Of a DNA stretch of 64,000 nucleotides, positions 47,293-59,681 are shown in pieces. Source of the DNA: Kappaphycus alvarezii (taxonomy: Eukaryota > Rhodophyta > Florideophyceae > Gigartinales > Solieriaceae); contig NADL03000001.1 of the NCBI GenBank assembly GCA_002205965.3, positions 992,001-1,056,000 on the forward strand. The letters are read 5' to 3'. Below the pieces are notes generated by a model. That model saw nothing but the letters and a program-made list of their open reading frames with translations. It made no database searches and was not told where the DNA came from. How positions within the stretch are numbered: position 1 is the first letter of the stretch; every line of letters begins with the position of its first letter. A program made the translations under genes and the position numbers.

Positions 47293-48950
47293 TTATTCCC
47301 TTATTCCAAATATTTCAGCAGTCTTTCTCCGTTTCCGTTCACTCCATGAGATATTATCTATGTTCTCCTTTTCATCCTCTCGAAGTTTGAACTTACCTGC
47401 CGAAAGGAATGGTGTGACTTTCTGACACTGCTTGACAAACTTACGTAAAACCTCAGCGCCAATGACACGATCCAGACAATCCGCGTAGCTTATGCAAATG
47501 CTCCTAATTAGATGACGCGCTCTCTCACTGACAGAAATATGGTTTTTGGACAAGTTTTTCACCCATAGACCTGACAAACTCCGACAACGTGGTAGGGAAA
47601 CATAAAAAATACCATTTGGACGCCAATAGTGAATAACTGAGAAATCTATTGCCACCTTTTGAAGAGTCATACCTTGACCTCTGTGTATAGTCATTCCGTA
47701 CGCAACCAAAATTGGTAATTGTAATCGTGTAGCCGTAACTTGCCTTGTGTAACTATACACTGCGAACAGCATTGCGCCAACGCAGTGGTATTTATCGGTA
47801 TGGGGAGCAGATACAGTTTCTCTGCAATTAAATGGTGACAACTTAACTACTTTCAATACCAGATCTTCACGATCGGCATTGTGATTATACCGACTTGTAA
47901 TATGCACTACCTTGCAACGTACCCCAGGTAACAGATCGTCGCACTTTCGTATCAAGATGACCAGACATCACACTTTCAGATGAAGTCGCTCTTCTGCCAT
48001 TTGGTTGAGATATCGACGGTTCTCATAGCGATACCTTGATTCAGTCATAAAGTTGTCTCGTGCAATACTCTCGAAAAAAGGGCCTTGGGTAGTATGCGGG
48101 GGAGCATGTTTGTGCTCTTCAACTTCGCTCTTCTTCAGACACAATCGCGTGTAATCGACTGGGGCAGTAGATAATTCTCGACTCGTGCCATTCAGCAGAC
48201 TAATATCGTCATCAGAACTATAATCATATTGTCGCCGCAATAAAACATCATAAAATTTGTGATCACCGCATGGCCTGTGGTTTGATCCAATATTACGTCA
48301 ATACCATCCCCATCACCGACAAATTTCAACTGCCAAACTGTACTCTGAAAGAACACAGTCGTAAGCACGGTGGCTGTCCTCGACAACCAACCGCTCCAAC
48401 TGAAATGGATCTCCGCAACAAAAACCTGTCTACCCCCATAGGTAGACCTTCTTCGACGATATTGTCAGTGAGGCGCCTCAAAACGAAGTCGATGGATTCA
48501 ATCTCATTGCGCTTAAGTATGAAACTTCATTGATAAGTAAAACTCTACATCGCTCCAAAACATTCCGCAGTTTTCTATTTATACGAACACCATCCCATGT
48601 TCTTTGCTTCGACCATTCAACTGTCGGAGGGCACCCAAATAGGGAATGTATTGTAACTCAACCAAGTGCGGATGCTGCATTATTTGACAATGCGCAAGCC
48701 ACAACTATATCTGATCCCGATGACAGCTGAGGGACATATTTCAGCAACTCCGTTAGTACGAAAGTCTTCCCGCAACCTGCTCCCCCAAAATGGCGAGGCT
48801 GTTCCCTGTACGAAAAGACACCATGATCTCTGCTCTGTATCCAATGCAACAGTTGTCCTCAAATTTCTTCTTCACCCACTCTGAGTACTTGTATCCTCCC
48901 GTGCTGAAGTGAAGTACGTTCTCCAAAAAGCAAATAATCGGTAATTTGCA
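47293..48950 (-). pseudogene. PIF1-like DNA helicase, frame-broken
   Basis: Minus strand, several frames. Walker A: FGGAGCGKTFVLTELLKYV (about 48.79-48.73 kb). Then IHSLFGCPP and CRVLLINEVSYLSAM (Walker B, Asp replaced by Asn), a CGDPFQL-type motif near 48.4 kb, and the C-terminal motifs PILVAYGMTIHRGQGMTLQK and GIFYVSLPRCRSLSGLWV in the frame 47293-47955. PIF1-family helicases unwind DNA 5'-3' in nuclear and mitochondrial genomes and are also encoded by Helitrons and large DNA transposons. I saw no rolling-circle Rep domain upstream, so Helitron identity is not shown. With frame breaks throughout and a KDZ transposase remnant upstream on the same strand, I read it as mobile-element cargo. 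Confidence 0.75.
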
Positions 48951-50651
48951 CAAGCATAGCTATTAGCACGCCGCCCGCTATACAATGTTTGATCCCCTCC
49001 ATCAACGGTTGCTGAGCAAAACCACTATCTCTGAAATAATACGAGTGAGTAGTAGTCTGATCCAAAACCATTACCGGTCACAAAGACAGCGCTCCTTGAT
49101 ATGCCTAATTTAGACGTGTATGTTAAGGTTAGGAGCATGTACTTAAAAAGAATGAGTCTTCATATTGGCAACCAACAGAACTACCGTAACCCCCAAAAAG
49201 CTGTTTTTATTGATTTTAAGATACTATGGTTCAAAAGAAAAACAATTTCGGGGAGAGTTAGAGAAGATTTGAAAAGGCGGAAATTTTGGATTGGGATTCA
49301 GGGCATGTGAACGACTGTAATATGAGCTCTGTGTAAGCTGCACTGATGTCTGTACTAATTCGCTAAGGAACCAAGGGGACATCACTAATGTACAGCATAA
49401 TGTAATAGAAAAAGTAGATAGTATCGAAATGACCGGAAAAGACGAATCAAAAGCTCTCATGCTACATAATCATGTTTTTAAAGCATAAACTTTACAAATT
49501 AGTGATTCAATGTCCAAATGACCGGCAAGACTAGTAAAGCGCCTGGCCCATATTGTTGGTCGTGTACTACATTAGTCATCAGTAATAACTTACTGGCATA
49601 AAACTCAAAAATAGTTGCTTGCATCTAGAATAGGATGGAGCCGGTAGTTATCGCTCACCTGATAGAAGAAAATCATGGAAGTAGTGGTTAAGTCGTCATA
49701 ATTGACGAATGCTGTTGCGGTTCCACAAGACTTTAATCAAGTTTTCGCCAGTGAGTGAGGATAATGTTCAGGGAACCACACCATTAGCGAAATGCAATCC
49801 AACATGGTGCTACAGTGGTGTTGTGGCGTACCAATTGCCATATGGATATAGTTGCTCCTTTGGAGCATCGGCGGAAAGCGGAACATTTGTGAGTAAATAG
49901 CATTACGGATGTCGTTTCCATTGCCAAATCCCGACCTTGTTCGCCCTCTTCTGCGAGGCATTAAATCAAGATCTTGAAGTGGATTGTCATGAACAATAAT
50001 TGCTGTACCAATAGATTCTTTGTCCCCGTCCAGAATTGATACTCGTTCACGCCCCTTATAGTCCAAATAGACATTCTTGAAGTGATACCGTCAATTTTTT
50101 GGCGTAGTTTGTCGCTCACTGCTTCATCCCTTCGTCAAGTAAATCAGAAAATCTCACAACTATCGACTCAGGAGATACTCTCCCACCATTCAGATACGTA
50201 TGTCTTCGATAAACACTAGCTCTCCAGATTTCAATTATATTGCCATTTTCTCTCACGATGAAGACGAAAATTGGACCTCGAGCGATGAGATATTGCTCTA
50301 GTCCGCCACATTTTCGAATCATAGACTCGGACTAAAACCATCTGTATCTGCATGCGCAGGAGATACACACTGGGACTTCTTTCTCCACCTCCGACAATAC
50401 TCTTTAAAGCTTAAACCACGCTCAGAAAGGCTGCGCAACAGAGAAGCAGCTAGGTAGTTTTCAACTCCTAGCTGCAAAAGTAGGTATAGGAGGGCGAAGT
50501 TTTGAAACTTCGAGTTGCGAGCCGCAGGCCTTCCCAGATCTCTTAACAAAACTTTGTCTAATTTTTCAGTTCTGAACCTGTCACCACTGTGCTGGTAGCC
50601 GAAACGAATTAACGGCACTAAACAGTCCTTCTCCTTCCAGTCATTCAGCAC
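48951..50651 (-). other. Anonymous minus-strand ORF fragments next to the helicase
   Basis: Successive minus frames (50319-50651, 50116-50322, 49737-50066) read on from one another with small gaps, as if one protein of about 300 residues had been broken. Phrases such as YLIARGPIFVFIVRENGNII and EIWRASVYRRHTYLNGGRV look like a folded domain, but I do not recognise it. The shared strand and position suggest it belonged to the same element as the helicase. Confidence 0.4.
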
Positions 50652-52116
50652 AAGTGTATCGTAAATGGATTTCCCGCCTGGGTTTCGCCCCTTCGCCCTC
50701 TTCCCGCGGATTTAACTAGTATATTCCATCATAGAAACAACAGATGCGGTTCTGTCCTGTGTTTTGCTAAATAAGCATCGGAATGCTTAAACAAAGTCGA
50801 AATGTGGAATACTGTCCATCGTTATGCCCTGCAGGACAGGTAGATGTGTGGTGTGACCGAATGCATCAAATAGTACAGATAAACACTCTGCTGCCACCGT
50901 ACTAGATATGCGGATTTAATTTGATACGGTTGAAGGATTAGTGCGATTACGCAGTGCAGGAATAGGTGATGTCCCAAAAGAACTAGTTTTTAAATTTTTC
51001 GTAGCTGGTTGTCCAGGGCTCCCCACCTCTTCCATTAGCCGCTTTTGAACAATTGATACCTGCTTATTTGTTGAATGCAAGAGAGATCAGATACAGACGG
51101 GGACTCAAGGTTGCTTCTGTAGTGTTCCATGTTTGGATCTGAACCTTGCACACCTGAAGAATTAGCCACTGAATCCATAGGAACGACATTATTCTGTCTG
51201 GATTTTACTCCGTGCAGGACCCAGAGCAGAAAAGTAGATTCCTTCGTACCATCATCTGGCTCATTCAAACCGGATGTTTGCTACACATCACACGAACAAC
51301 GACTGAACATACACCCACTGTAGATGATGATCGTGAAATGGATTCGACGATACGCGCGTTTGATACCATACCTTGCAAAGCTGAATAAAGAGCCTGAACA
51401 TGAGGATTAAAATCTGTCCCACTAGAGAAATAGCGACTAGTGATTAAGCCAAACACTGGTCAACACCATCTCGGATCATCGTTCAAAAGTGTACTGACGT
51501 GAGCGAGAAAGGATTAGATTCCGTTGGAACTTTGCGAGCAGATATGTTTTCAATGTAATGTACGAAGTGATGGTTTCAAAACGACGCCAGTCCGGTAAAA
51601 TCCTCGGTACCCGGACTTTGCGCAAAAAATCCGTAATAAACTACTCACACGCTTGTTTACCGTTTCGAAACCAAACTGTAAATCGTGACTCCTAGGAAAC
51701 AGATACAATCATACAGTGGTTCATGATAACCACGCCACATTAAAATCCCAACTGGCGAAACGTGCATTAGCCGAAGTATTTTCTCATCGTTTTAAGTTTG
51801 GGTGTTCATTCCATATACTACTAGTCTGCAGGGTATTTTTGCTTGAAAACCGTGGTTTGGATACGGTAATGCTCTACGACGATACGTTTAAAGCCAGTGA
51901 CCATGAACCATGCATAAAAACCCATAATGACTAAAACATGTGCTTACAGGGCACTAGACACTCTCGATCATAATGGTAGTAATAAAAATCTGTTAAGAGC
52001 CCTCTGGAAAGCAGGAACACTTCATTACAAGACACTTGAAATAAAAGTAGTCAAAAAACTAACGAAGTCTTTGGAAGGCAGTCGTTGAGACTCAGGAGTT
52101 CTTTTTGATTTCGCTT
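50652..52116. other. Spacer, nothing recognised
   Basis: AT-rich, with only short conflicting frames. The minus frame 51035-51456 pieces are Ser-rich and without motif. Confidence 0.35.
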
Positions 52117-53881
52117 TCACATTGGAGATGCATATTTGAAACGCAAGGAGGCAATGTACGAGTGTTGTGTTGTGAACCTCAAGGTTCTGGAGAACTTCTT
52201 AATGCGTCTGTTTCCTTGTCCATAGGATATTTTGTTGACTAATGACATTCCTTTGTTTAAGGAAGGCAGGTAGGATGGGGAACAAGTGTGATTCACGGAA
52301 TGAAATTTATATGTCAGAATAGTTGTATCCTCTAGTGCCCACCATAACGTATGCAAGCACTGAAAAAAAAACAAACAGAATCCGAAATAATACACGATAA
52401 AACGTGGTATCCGAGATAATATTGACAAAATTATAGCCAAGACTGCTTTCGGTCCTTCATTTCGTTCTAACACTTTGAACCCCAACATGGTGGGATGGCT
52501 GCAGGAGCAACTAAATTTAAGTGCTCCTGGAGTGAAAGAATGTTTCTTGTGAAGATGTTCCTTTGAAAATTCACCATACAGATCAATATCTTCACTATCC
52601 TCAAAAAAGGGTAAGGGTCCCACTTGTTGGTTTGCAGGGAAGGAATTACCAGTCTTGCATGCTGCTGCGTACTGATTTTCATTTTCTTCCTCCAGCTCTT
52701 TTGAGAGTGGATCCCTGAGAAAATAATCTCGTAGATTATTGAAATCACTCTGATTCCATTTCACTGCGTACTCAGAAGCCGAGGTCAGCTGGATGCAAAA
52801 TCTCTAGTGACAGAAGCTACGCATGACAGTAACCCTGGGTTCATTTCTTCAAGTTCTAGGTCACTGAACATGCCAGATTTAAAATGTCGCTGAACATAAG
52901 TGTGTTTTCGTCATCGGCCTCACCTAGAATAGAACTATCCAGAAAAAATCTCATAGCAATTTCCTTTCCCTCTTGGCACAGGTCTGCGACTTTGAGAAGA
53001 CTACTGACCTGCTTCTTAGTCACTGCCTGCACAGAAGGTCCCTGAATGAAAACATTCACAAGCAGCCAGATATCTCGCAAGATTGACTCAATGCTTACTG
53101 TGAGATTTGAGGTACCAGTACAGTTTCGATTTACTGCCCAGCACACATCCGAAGTATATTCCCTTGATACTCTTAGAGCCTCTTCAATAATGCGGAGCAC
53201 AATAGAATTGGCCTCGGTATTCTTTCCGTCATCGGGCTGTAGTCTAGATTGCGCGCGAGGCTCCATCTGACGCATATGTTTCCTAAATGCTCCCAGGAGA
53301 CGGGTAAACATTACCTGCTTATCAAACAACCTAGTCATCGATTCAGAAAGCCGACTTACCATTCCGAACGCTTTGTCATCGTAATAGTCCTTAGCACTCC
53401 TAACACATGTAGAGGTTGCTTTACAACATTTGGGAAGTATAGTATCGTCAAGGAGACGAACTGCGGACACTACAGCAGAAAGATGCTTGGCAGTAACTTC
53501 CAATTTTCCTCCCTTTGCAGCAGATAGAAGAAAGAAACCTGTCCGTTCTTGCCGTAATATGGAAACTGGAGGACGCATAGGAGACCTACGGGATGACGCA
53601 TTTGAAGGTTTCAGATGATTATGATTCTGAGTAACATTAAAAAACTTACGCCTAGAATGTTTTTGATATCCTTGCCAGATTCCGTCTGTACATATGCAGT
53701 GCAGTCGTTCATATTTCTCATAAAAAGAACAGCGAAAAAGGTCTTTCGGTGATTGCTGAATCATACGCTTGCACATGGAATTCAACATATCTGTCAATAG
53801 ACGAGAGCTCCTCCAATACTTGTCAAGTCCAAACCTCCCAATATTTCGGTCTGCCCTCCTTGCGCCTGAATTAGCCTTCAA
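52117..53881 (-). pseudogene. KDZ-type (Kyakuja-Dileera-Zisupton) transposase, catalytic residues lost
   Basis: Two minus frames, 52856-53881 (341 codons) and 52117-52764 (215 codons), are separated by 92 bases with stops. The first starts with a Cys-containing module (RLHCICTDGIWQGYQKHSRR) like the cysteine clusters that accompany KDZ transposases, then a helical region. The second has the core: FSCSCSHPTMLGFKVL, EGPKAVLAIILSILSRIPRF, then the strand IVYYFGFCLFFFQCLHTLWW, YKFHSVNHTCSPSYLP and NKISYGQGNRRIKKF. In KDZ enzymes I expect Asp in the 'VYDFGC', Asp in the '(S/T)D-x-FH' and Glu in the 'S-E-x-x-N' positions. Here they read Tyr, Tyr and Tyr/Gly, so the triad appears gone. Recognition is by motif pattern from memory. 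Confidence 0.6.
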
Positions 53882-54115
53882 TGGATAATATTTTCATCAT
53901 CAATTTACTGCTTAGTATGAATATCAGCATCATTATTCAGGCCACCTGCAGAAGTCCCAGGAGGTTTAGGAGGTCTCTCTTCACCGCCCTCTCCAAGTAA
54001 ATGCCATTTCTCGTAGAGATTCTGAGCACTGAGGAAACAATCTTTGTAATTGCAGCGCAATTCCTCCTGTATCTGCATTCCTCCCCACTCCCGTGAGAGG
54101 TGAAGCATTAATTGT
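53882..54115 (-). pseudogene. Possible N-terminal extension of the KDZ-type gene
   Basis: The minus frame 53905-54108 (LRCNYKDCFLSAQNLYEKWH) lies directly upstream of the KDZ-type remnant and ends just before it. It may be its N-terminal part, but no domain is recognisable. Confidence 0.25.
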
Positions 54116-57100
54116 GGCTCCTAGGAAAATCCTCGCGTTGATATTCTTCATTACATTAGACTGTACTTGGTCACCCTGTCCGTCACTGTTCCTGCATTCT
54201 AAACTACACCTGTCAGTTCATTGGGCATGAGAACATGGGTTGCAGCAGTTGAGAAAGACTCTAAAAATATGAAGTGATCCCTTCCCTCGGAATGCACAAG
54301 GTGAAGAAATTCCGAGCTACTGCATTTGAACCCCTCTACCGCCATTTTTCCTGTTCTCATTGTGGAGTATACAATACCATTATATCACTCTGGAGTCTCT
54401 TCCAGACGATTAGATTCCCAATTTGCACATTTATTTGGAGCCTTAACAATAAATACCCTGTTCCCTAGAGCCGCTATGGCTATACTTCTATCTGCTCTAA
54501 TTGAAGCACTGCAACTGGCTGTGCTCAAAGGTAAATGAGATATTGAGTTCAAATTCTCCATCGGATCCCAATTCGGATTATTTGCATATTACTTCGAGTT
54601 CTTTTTGGAGTGGGTAATTATTTACCGTCCCTCTCCAGTATGTCTCGAATAGTGACCACGTGGTCTCAATTCTGTGCTCGATGCATATCGCAGAAAGAAC
54701 AAAGCAAGTTGGACCCTCGCCTCACATTCCTGACAGGAATGAATTAGAATTCATTACGTGAAAACATATCAGGCTGACAAAGAACTAGGATGGAGTTCGA
54801 ATGTGTGAATAACACTGAAGGTAGTTCATTCATGAACTATTCCTTTTGTGTCCCCAGAATGAAGATAATTATCCTTCCAAAACAGGGCACATCCACCTGG
54901 AGCACATCCGCAAACGTCTGCAACATAGATTGCATGGAACCAGTATGAGTAAAACAACAGATACTCCCGAACGAATTTCCTCTGGCCTTAATGCGAAACT
55001 CGGTTTTGCCAATACAACAACACCGCGGACATCCTGAATTATCAACCCAGGTACAACAAATTTATCTCTCTTTGGCATTCGCTTCTATTCCAAACTGTAC
55101 TCTGGGACCGAGCGTTCCAGGAAACGTCGCACATTAGGCCCAATACGGTGCTGTCAGAACTGTAATCCCTCTTGACTTGGACGAAATAAACTCTCCCGCT
55201 ACAGTCGCCAGTTTCTATTTCAACTATAAGCGCTGATCTTTCGCCACGGAGATTATTCTATCTACTACCGCGTCATCATTGCTTGCTTCTCTGTTTGTAG
55301 CTACCAATAGGATAAAATTCGAAAATAGCGTCCTACCCCCACATGACTGAATAATATGACGCACAGCGACAGAACTACTCATTGTTTTAAAGAACCGTCT
55401 TACGGGGTCGACAGGTTCTCGAGGTCGAATACCCCTTCTATGCATTGGAACTAGGCGGGTTTGTCTTTTCAAAGTCATGGAGGGCCCTGAACCGTCGTCT
55501 CAGTTATTATAAACAATAGGCCCCATTCCGAAATCTTCCAAACCGTCTGGCGAGCCGTCGAAAGATGGAACTCTTGATTGAGAGTGTTCGTCTACGCAAT
55601 GATCTCTCTTCTTTCATTCCGTTCCAAACAAATTTGTGCAATTAGTGGCTCTGGCATGCGGATTGTCGTGTACATTCGTTTCAACAACTATCGCGCTTAT
55701 TTAAAAGTCAATTTACTCAGTTCTTTCATCACCGTGACGCTCCTCAGCCCATCGTTTTTTCAGGTCAGTAACACATTTCTCCATCTATTCCTCAGATGGA
55801 ATACTAGCAGTAGCCTTATTACTTCTGTGATAATCCTCGAGCAGAGACAAACACCAGTCCTCTCCTACGTCCAACTACTCGTGAGATTCCATGTTATATG
55901 GATTGAAATATTGACTCGATGATCAAATCAGCTGCCTTCATTAATGAAATGGTCAATCTTCACACAGATTTCCACTGTATGATGTCTAAAGTTAGAACGG
56001 GAGGACGTTATAAATGCCGCGAAGATAGTTATCTTTTCAAGTACTGTGTAGACGCGGACGAAAGGGACGAGGAACGATTCCTTGAATGGGAGTTGGAGGT
56101 TGGAGAAGAAATCTGGGTGCCTTGGGCTCCCTAAGCGAGCCCGAGAAGCCGCGAAGTATATGACCGATTATTACAAAGCAATATAGATTAACGTTCTGCA
56201 ATATTATGAATGAAGCATAATCATTACAAATTCTGTTAGAAAACTCTTTCGTTCAGTACAGTTCAGCACGAAATGTGTGTAGGACAAGTAAAAACACCAA
56301 CAGATTCCTTTATTTCTCGTTTTTTCTCCATCTCAAGGGACAAAAATGACCGTGAACTAACGAGATATAATCTGAATGTACATTTTTGACATTATTTTTA
56401 ATGGCTCTCATATCATCATTTTGGAGCCCCTTGTAATTTTATTGATATAGTGATCACTATTGCCTCATCCGTCTCAATGCCAGTAATTTATGATTGTAGA
56501 AATCATGCAACTATACTAATGTTTTTGTCCGCTAAGGGTCGTAAATTATCCTTTTAAAAATATTTTCATCATAACCATACTTTGAAACCACTTCTCCTCA
56601 ATGTTCTAAATCGACCATGCTGTCAAATACAACATCTAGTTTCCTATATTGTACCTGTATTACATGAGAGCAAATTTAGTTCCTTTCATAAATTATACTT
56701 CACAGCATTACTGCTGAAAATATTGTGCTAAGTTACCCACATCGCTACAATCATACATGTTGCCAATGTCAAAAAAGGCGATGATTGCCTTTTTTATTGA
56801 TGCAAATGCAAATCTAGATCGAAAATAATGGTCGCTACTTCTAAATAAGTGATAAATTCACTGTCTTAGTAAAAGGCGCCAAAATTCATACTAACTTGAA
56901 ACAGTACATGATTGAGGTCTTCGATAGTTCGCTAAAAGTCCCAGTTACAGTATCTGTTCGTAAAAGTGCATGAAGCATACAGAAGATACGGTCTCCGGAA
57001 GGCGCCAAAAACCATGTCACGAGGGTTTCGGAAAGGAGCCAAAACGAATTTCAACTACAACTTGTTGTTTCTTTATGATCATATTGTACTACAATACAAG

Positions 57101-58880
57101 TAGTAAGGTTTATGGTAACTGTGAAGTACCATGTTATCCAATTTTAAATATGTAATGCACTTATTGCATAGCTGTTAACCTCGCGATTTACAACCCTAAA
57201 TACAGTCCGCCGTCCCTAAATTCTTATTCAGAGGTTTCACTTATAACTAGTATGCAATGTACTTTTACCGTCCTCCAACCCAATAGGCATCAGGTCTCCA
57301 ACTAGTGTCTACCGCAACCCTCACGCGACCATCATCATTTGGCGACGAGCAGCATAGATATCCATCTTCTCCAGAAGCCGACCCTATCAAATTGCGCCCC
57401 GAAGGCATCTAAGGACAGGCGTCAATTGGGCGCAGGGGTGCGGTTATTACTAGCACGGATATGCAACTGGTCTGTCTGTCCAGTGACAACATGGACCTGA
57501 GCGCCTGCGGAAGCTAGTTAAATGACTGCCACCAAGTGGGTTGGTACGACTTCAATTCTGCGAACGGCGATTACTAATCGCTCGGGCAAATTAGTCATCA
57601 ACGTAGGATACGTCGATAACGAATTTGCCCGAGCAGGGGAGCTGGAGCCTGTTCAAGACGTGGAGGCTCAGTGAGTTGCGGTGGTGGGTGACAGTTGCTG
57701 AGGCATGTTCCACAGCCGATAATATCTTTTATACCCGCTGTTCCCTTCGGAATCGCCGTGCACGAGTCGAAACTGCCTTGAAACCCCCTACTGTTTTGGC
57801 GATCATCTTCTGCACTGTCGGCATGGCAAGAACACGGCATGGCATGAACAGAACCCGATGGCACAATCGTTATGTTGTCCTCTCGTGAAAGACCTGCAGA
57901 AGGCAGCCGCCACCCGCCGTCGAACCGCGGGACGGGCCCCATCGCACGAGACCAAATATCCGGGATGGGAAGGAACGGACTTTTTCGAAGTCCGTTCCTT
58001 CATTGCTCGTTCATCAGCCCCTCACACCCTCCCACAGGAAATTGCGAACCCTTAATCCCGCTCTCTTTCCTCAATTCAGCCTCATTCGCCAAGCATAGAA
58101 GATATGAATCATTATCAAGACTTCCATGAGAGGTAGGCTCGTGCCCAACTCTATATCCACTCTCGCAGGTTGGCACCCAGACGCCTAAATAGTGCTAACC
58201 AATGTCGCGCGGAACGCGGCCGTTAGGGCGATGGGACATATGGCAAGGTCCGAGCGCTGCTAACCAAACCGATGGCTGCAGCGGCAGTAATGTGCAACGC
58301 AGCATGCCTGATGGCTAGGCTTGAGTTTGCGCTGTAGGGTAAGTAACGAGGTACTCGTCATTACTCTAAGCATGCCCGATTGAATCCATTCTAAGTGCAT
58401 GGGTGCTCCCCTGTTCTTGTCCGGAAATAACCGTGGATGCCTCTAAAGAGGGGGGAAACTGGGGGTCGTTTACTTTAAAACATAACATGGCTGGTGTCCA
58501 ATGATATCTCATTCTAAGGAATAGTACCATGTTGGTCTGATTACCGTCTAGACAGTAAAGCACGCAATCTTTTCCCGCCTCTTTATTACCCTCTCAGGTG
58601 GGTGACAGTTGCTGACGAACGTTCGTTCGTGTTTACACATAGTACGTTTTAAGTATGAACAAACAGGGAAGTAGCCTCTATTTGTAGCATCTAGGGACAC
58701 AACCGACTACATCTTTCATACCATAAAGCACCAAAAAATTTCCCCCTCAGCGAAATATCTAAGGACACACTCACCGACTCCGTGGAGATTAGGGCGGAAG
58801 TTAGCATCGGCAGTGGTGTATATCGGTTCTAAATTGCACTGGAATTCGGAATGAGCTCCTATGTACTGAACTTGTTTCAG
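54116..58880. other. Long anonymous stretch with small repeats
   Basis: No supported gene over 4.7 kb. Small frames at 55224-55478 (minus) and 55919-56134 (plus, acidic) have no motif. A perfect 13-bp inverted repeat with a 5-base loop lies at 57970-58000 (AAGGAACGGACTT / AAGTCCGTTCCTT). The 19-base word GGTGGGTGACAGTTGCTGA occurs at 57683-57701 and again at 58597-58615, about 0.9 kb apart in the same orientation, possibly marking ends of a small element. Confidence 0.4.
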
Positions 58881-58882
58881 AA

Positions 58883-59414
58883 AGTTTCAAGTTCTTGTTC
58901 AATGCCCTTGATCATCCCACGATCATCAGAGGGATGGGATTTTCTGTCCTATTATTTTAGTTCCTAGCTTCATTAAATCAGGTCAAATCATCCCACCTTG
59001 CCTCTCTCTCTGATGCTATGCATCCCCTAGTTGTTCAAACTGTTCTCATTGATATAAGATGTTCATAACACTATTGTTATGAGGGTTCTTGACAATTTGT
59101 TTGATGCTATCGTTATACTAGCTCCCATTGGTTCATTCACAATTGGCAACTTGTCCGATCATCATCCCTGATGTAACATCTTGTTGTGTACGCATATGCA
59201 ATCATACCATCATATACTACTCTGTAAACAAACGATAGATAGTCCTGTGTCCGACACGTGCCTGTGCATCAGCCTAATTCTGGCGGTCATCCATCCTGAC
59301 CTCTGTCCTATTGAACATGTTTCAGAACATCACAGTAAAGTGATGTTGGCGAGTGCCGCACACGTGCCTGTTCAACTATCCACGATCAAGGGCATTGAAC
59401 AAGAACTTGAAACT
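58883..59414. mobile_element. Small non-autonomous element with 31-bp terminal inverted repeats
   Basis: 58883-58913 (starting AGTTTCAAGTTCTTGTTCAA) and 59384-59414 are perfect reverse complements over 31 bases. The 532-bp interior has no ORF. The size and ends fit a MITE-type DNA element. No target-site duplication is obvious next to the ends, so the exact termini may lie a few bases away. An inner 12-base word, ACACGTGCCTGT, occurs twice (about 59257 and 59361). Confidence 0.75.
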
Positions 59415-59681
59415 CTATGAAGTGAATTTTGGGTGGAATGGAGGGTTGGGACGGGGTTAGCCACTGAGACTAAGCTTTGATGATGAAAAAAACGCTTTGG
59501 TTGAAGTGGAGGAAGAGCCTAGAAGGGGCGAGGTGCGGAGGAGAAGGGGTGGGGGGAGAAGGTGGGCTTTGGGGGAAGATGTGCGGTTGAGTAGGGGTTG
59601 GGAGGGGAGTTGGGGGTGAGACGTTGACCTCTTGTGGGGTAGAGTTGGGAAGGATTGCTGGGAATCGAAAGTGGAGGGTGA

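Noticed and set aside
47293..48950. Helitron
   Set aside because: Only the helicase is seen; no Rep (HUH) motif on the same strand upstream and no CTRR/hairpin end identified.
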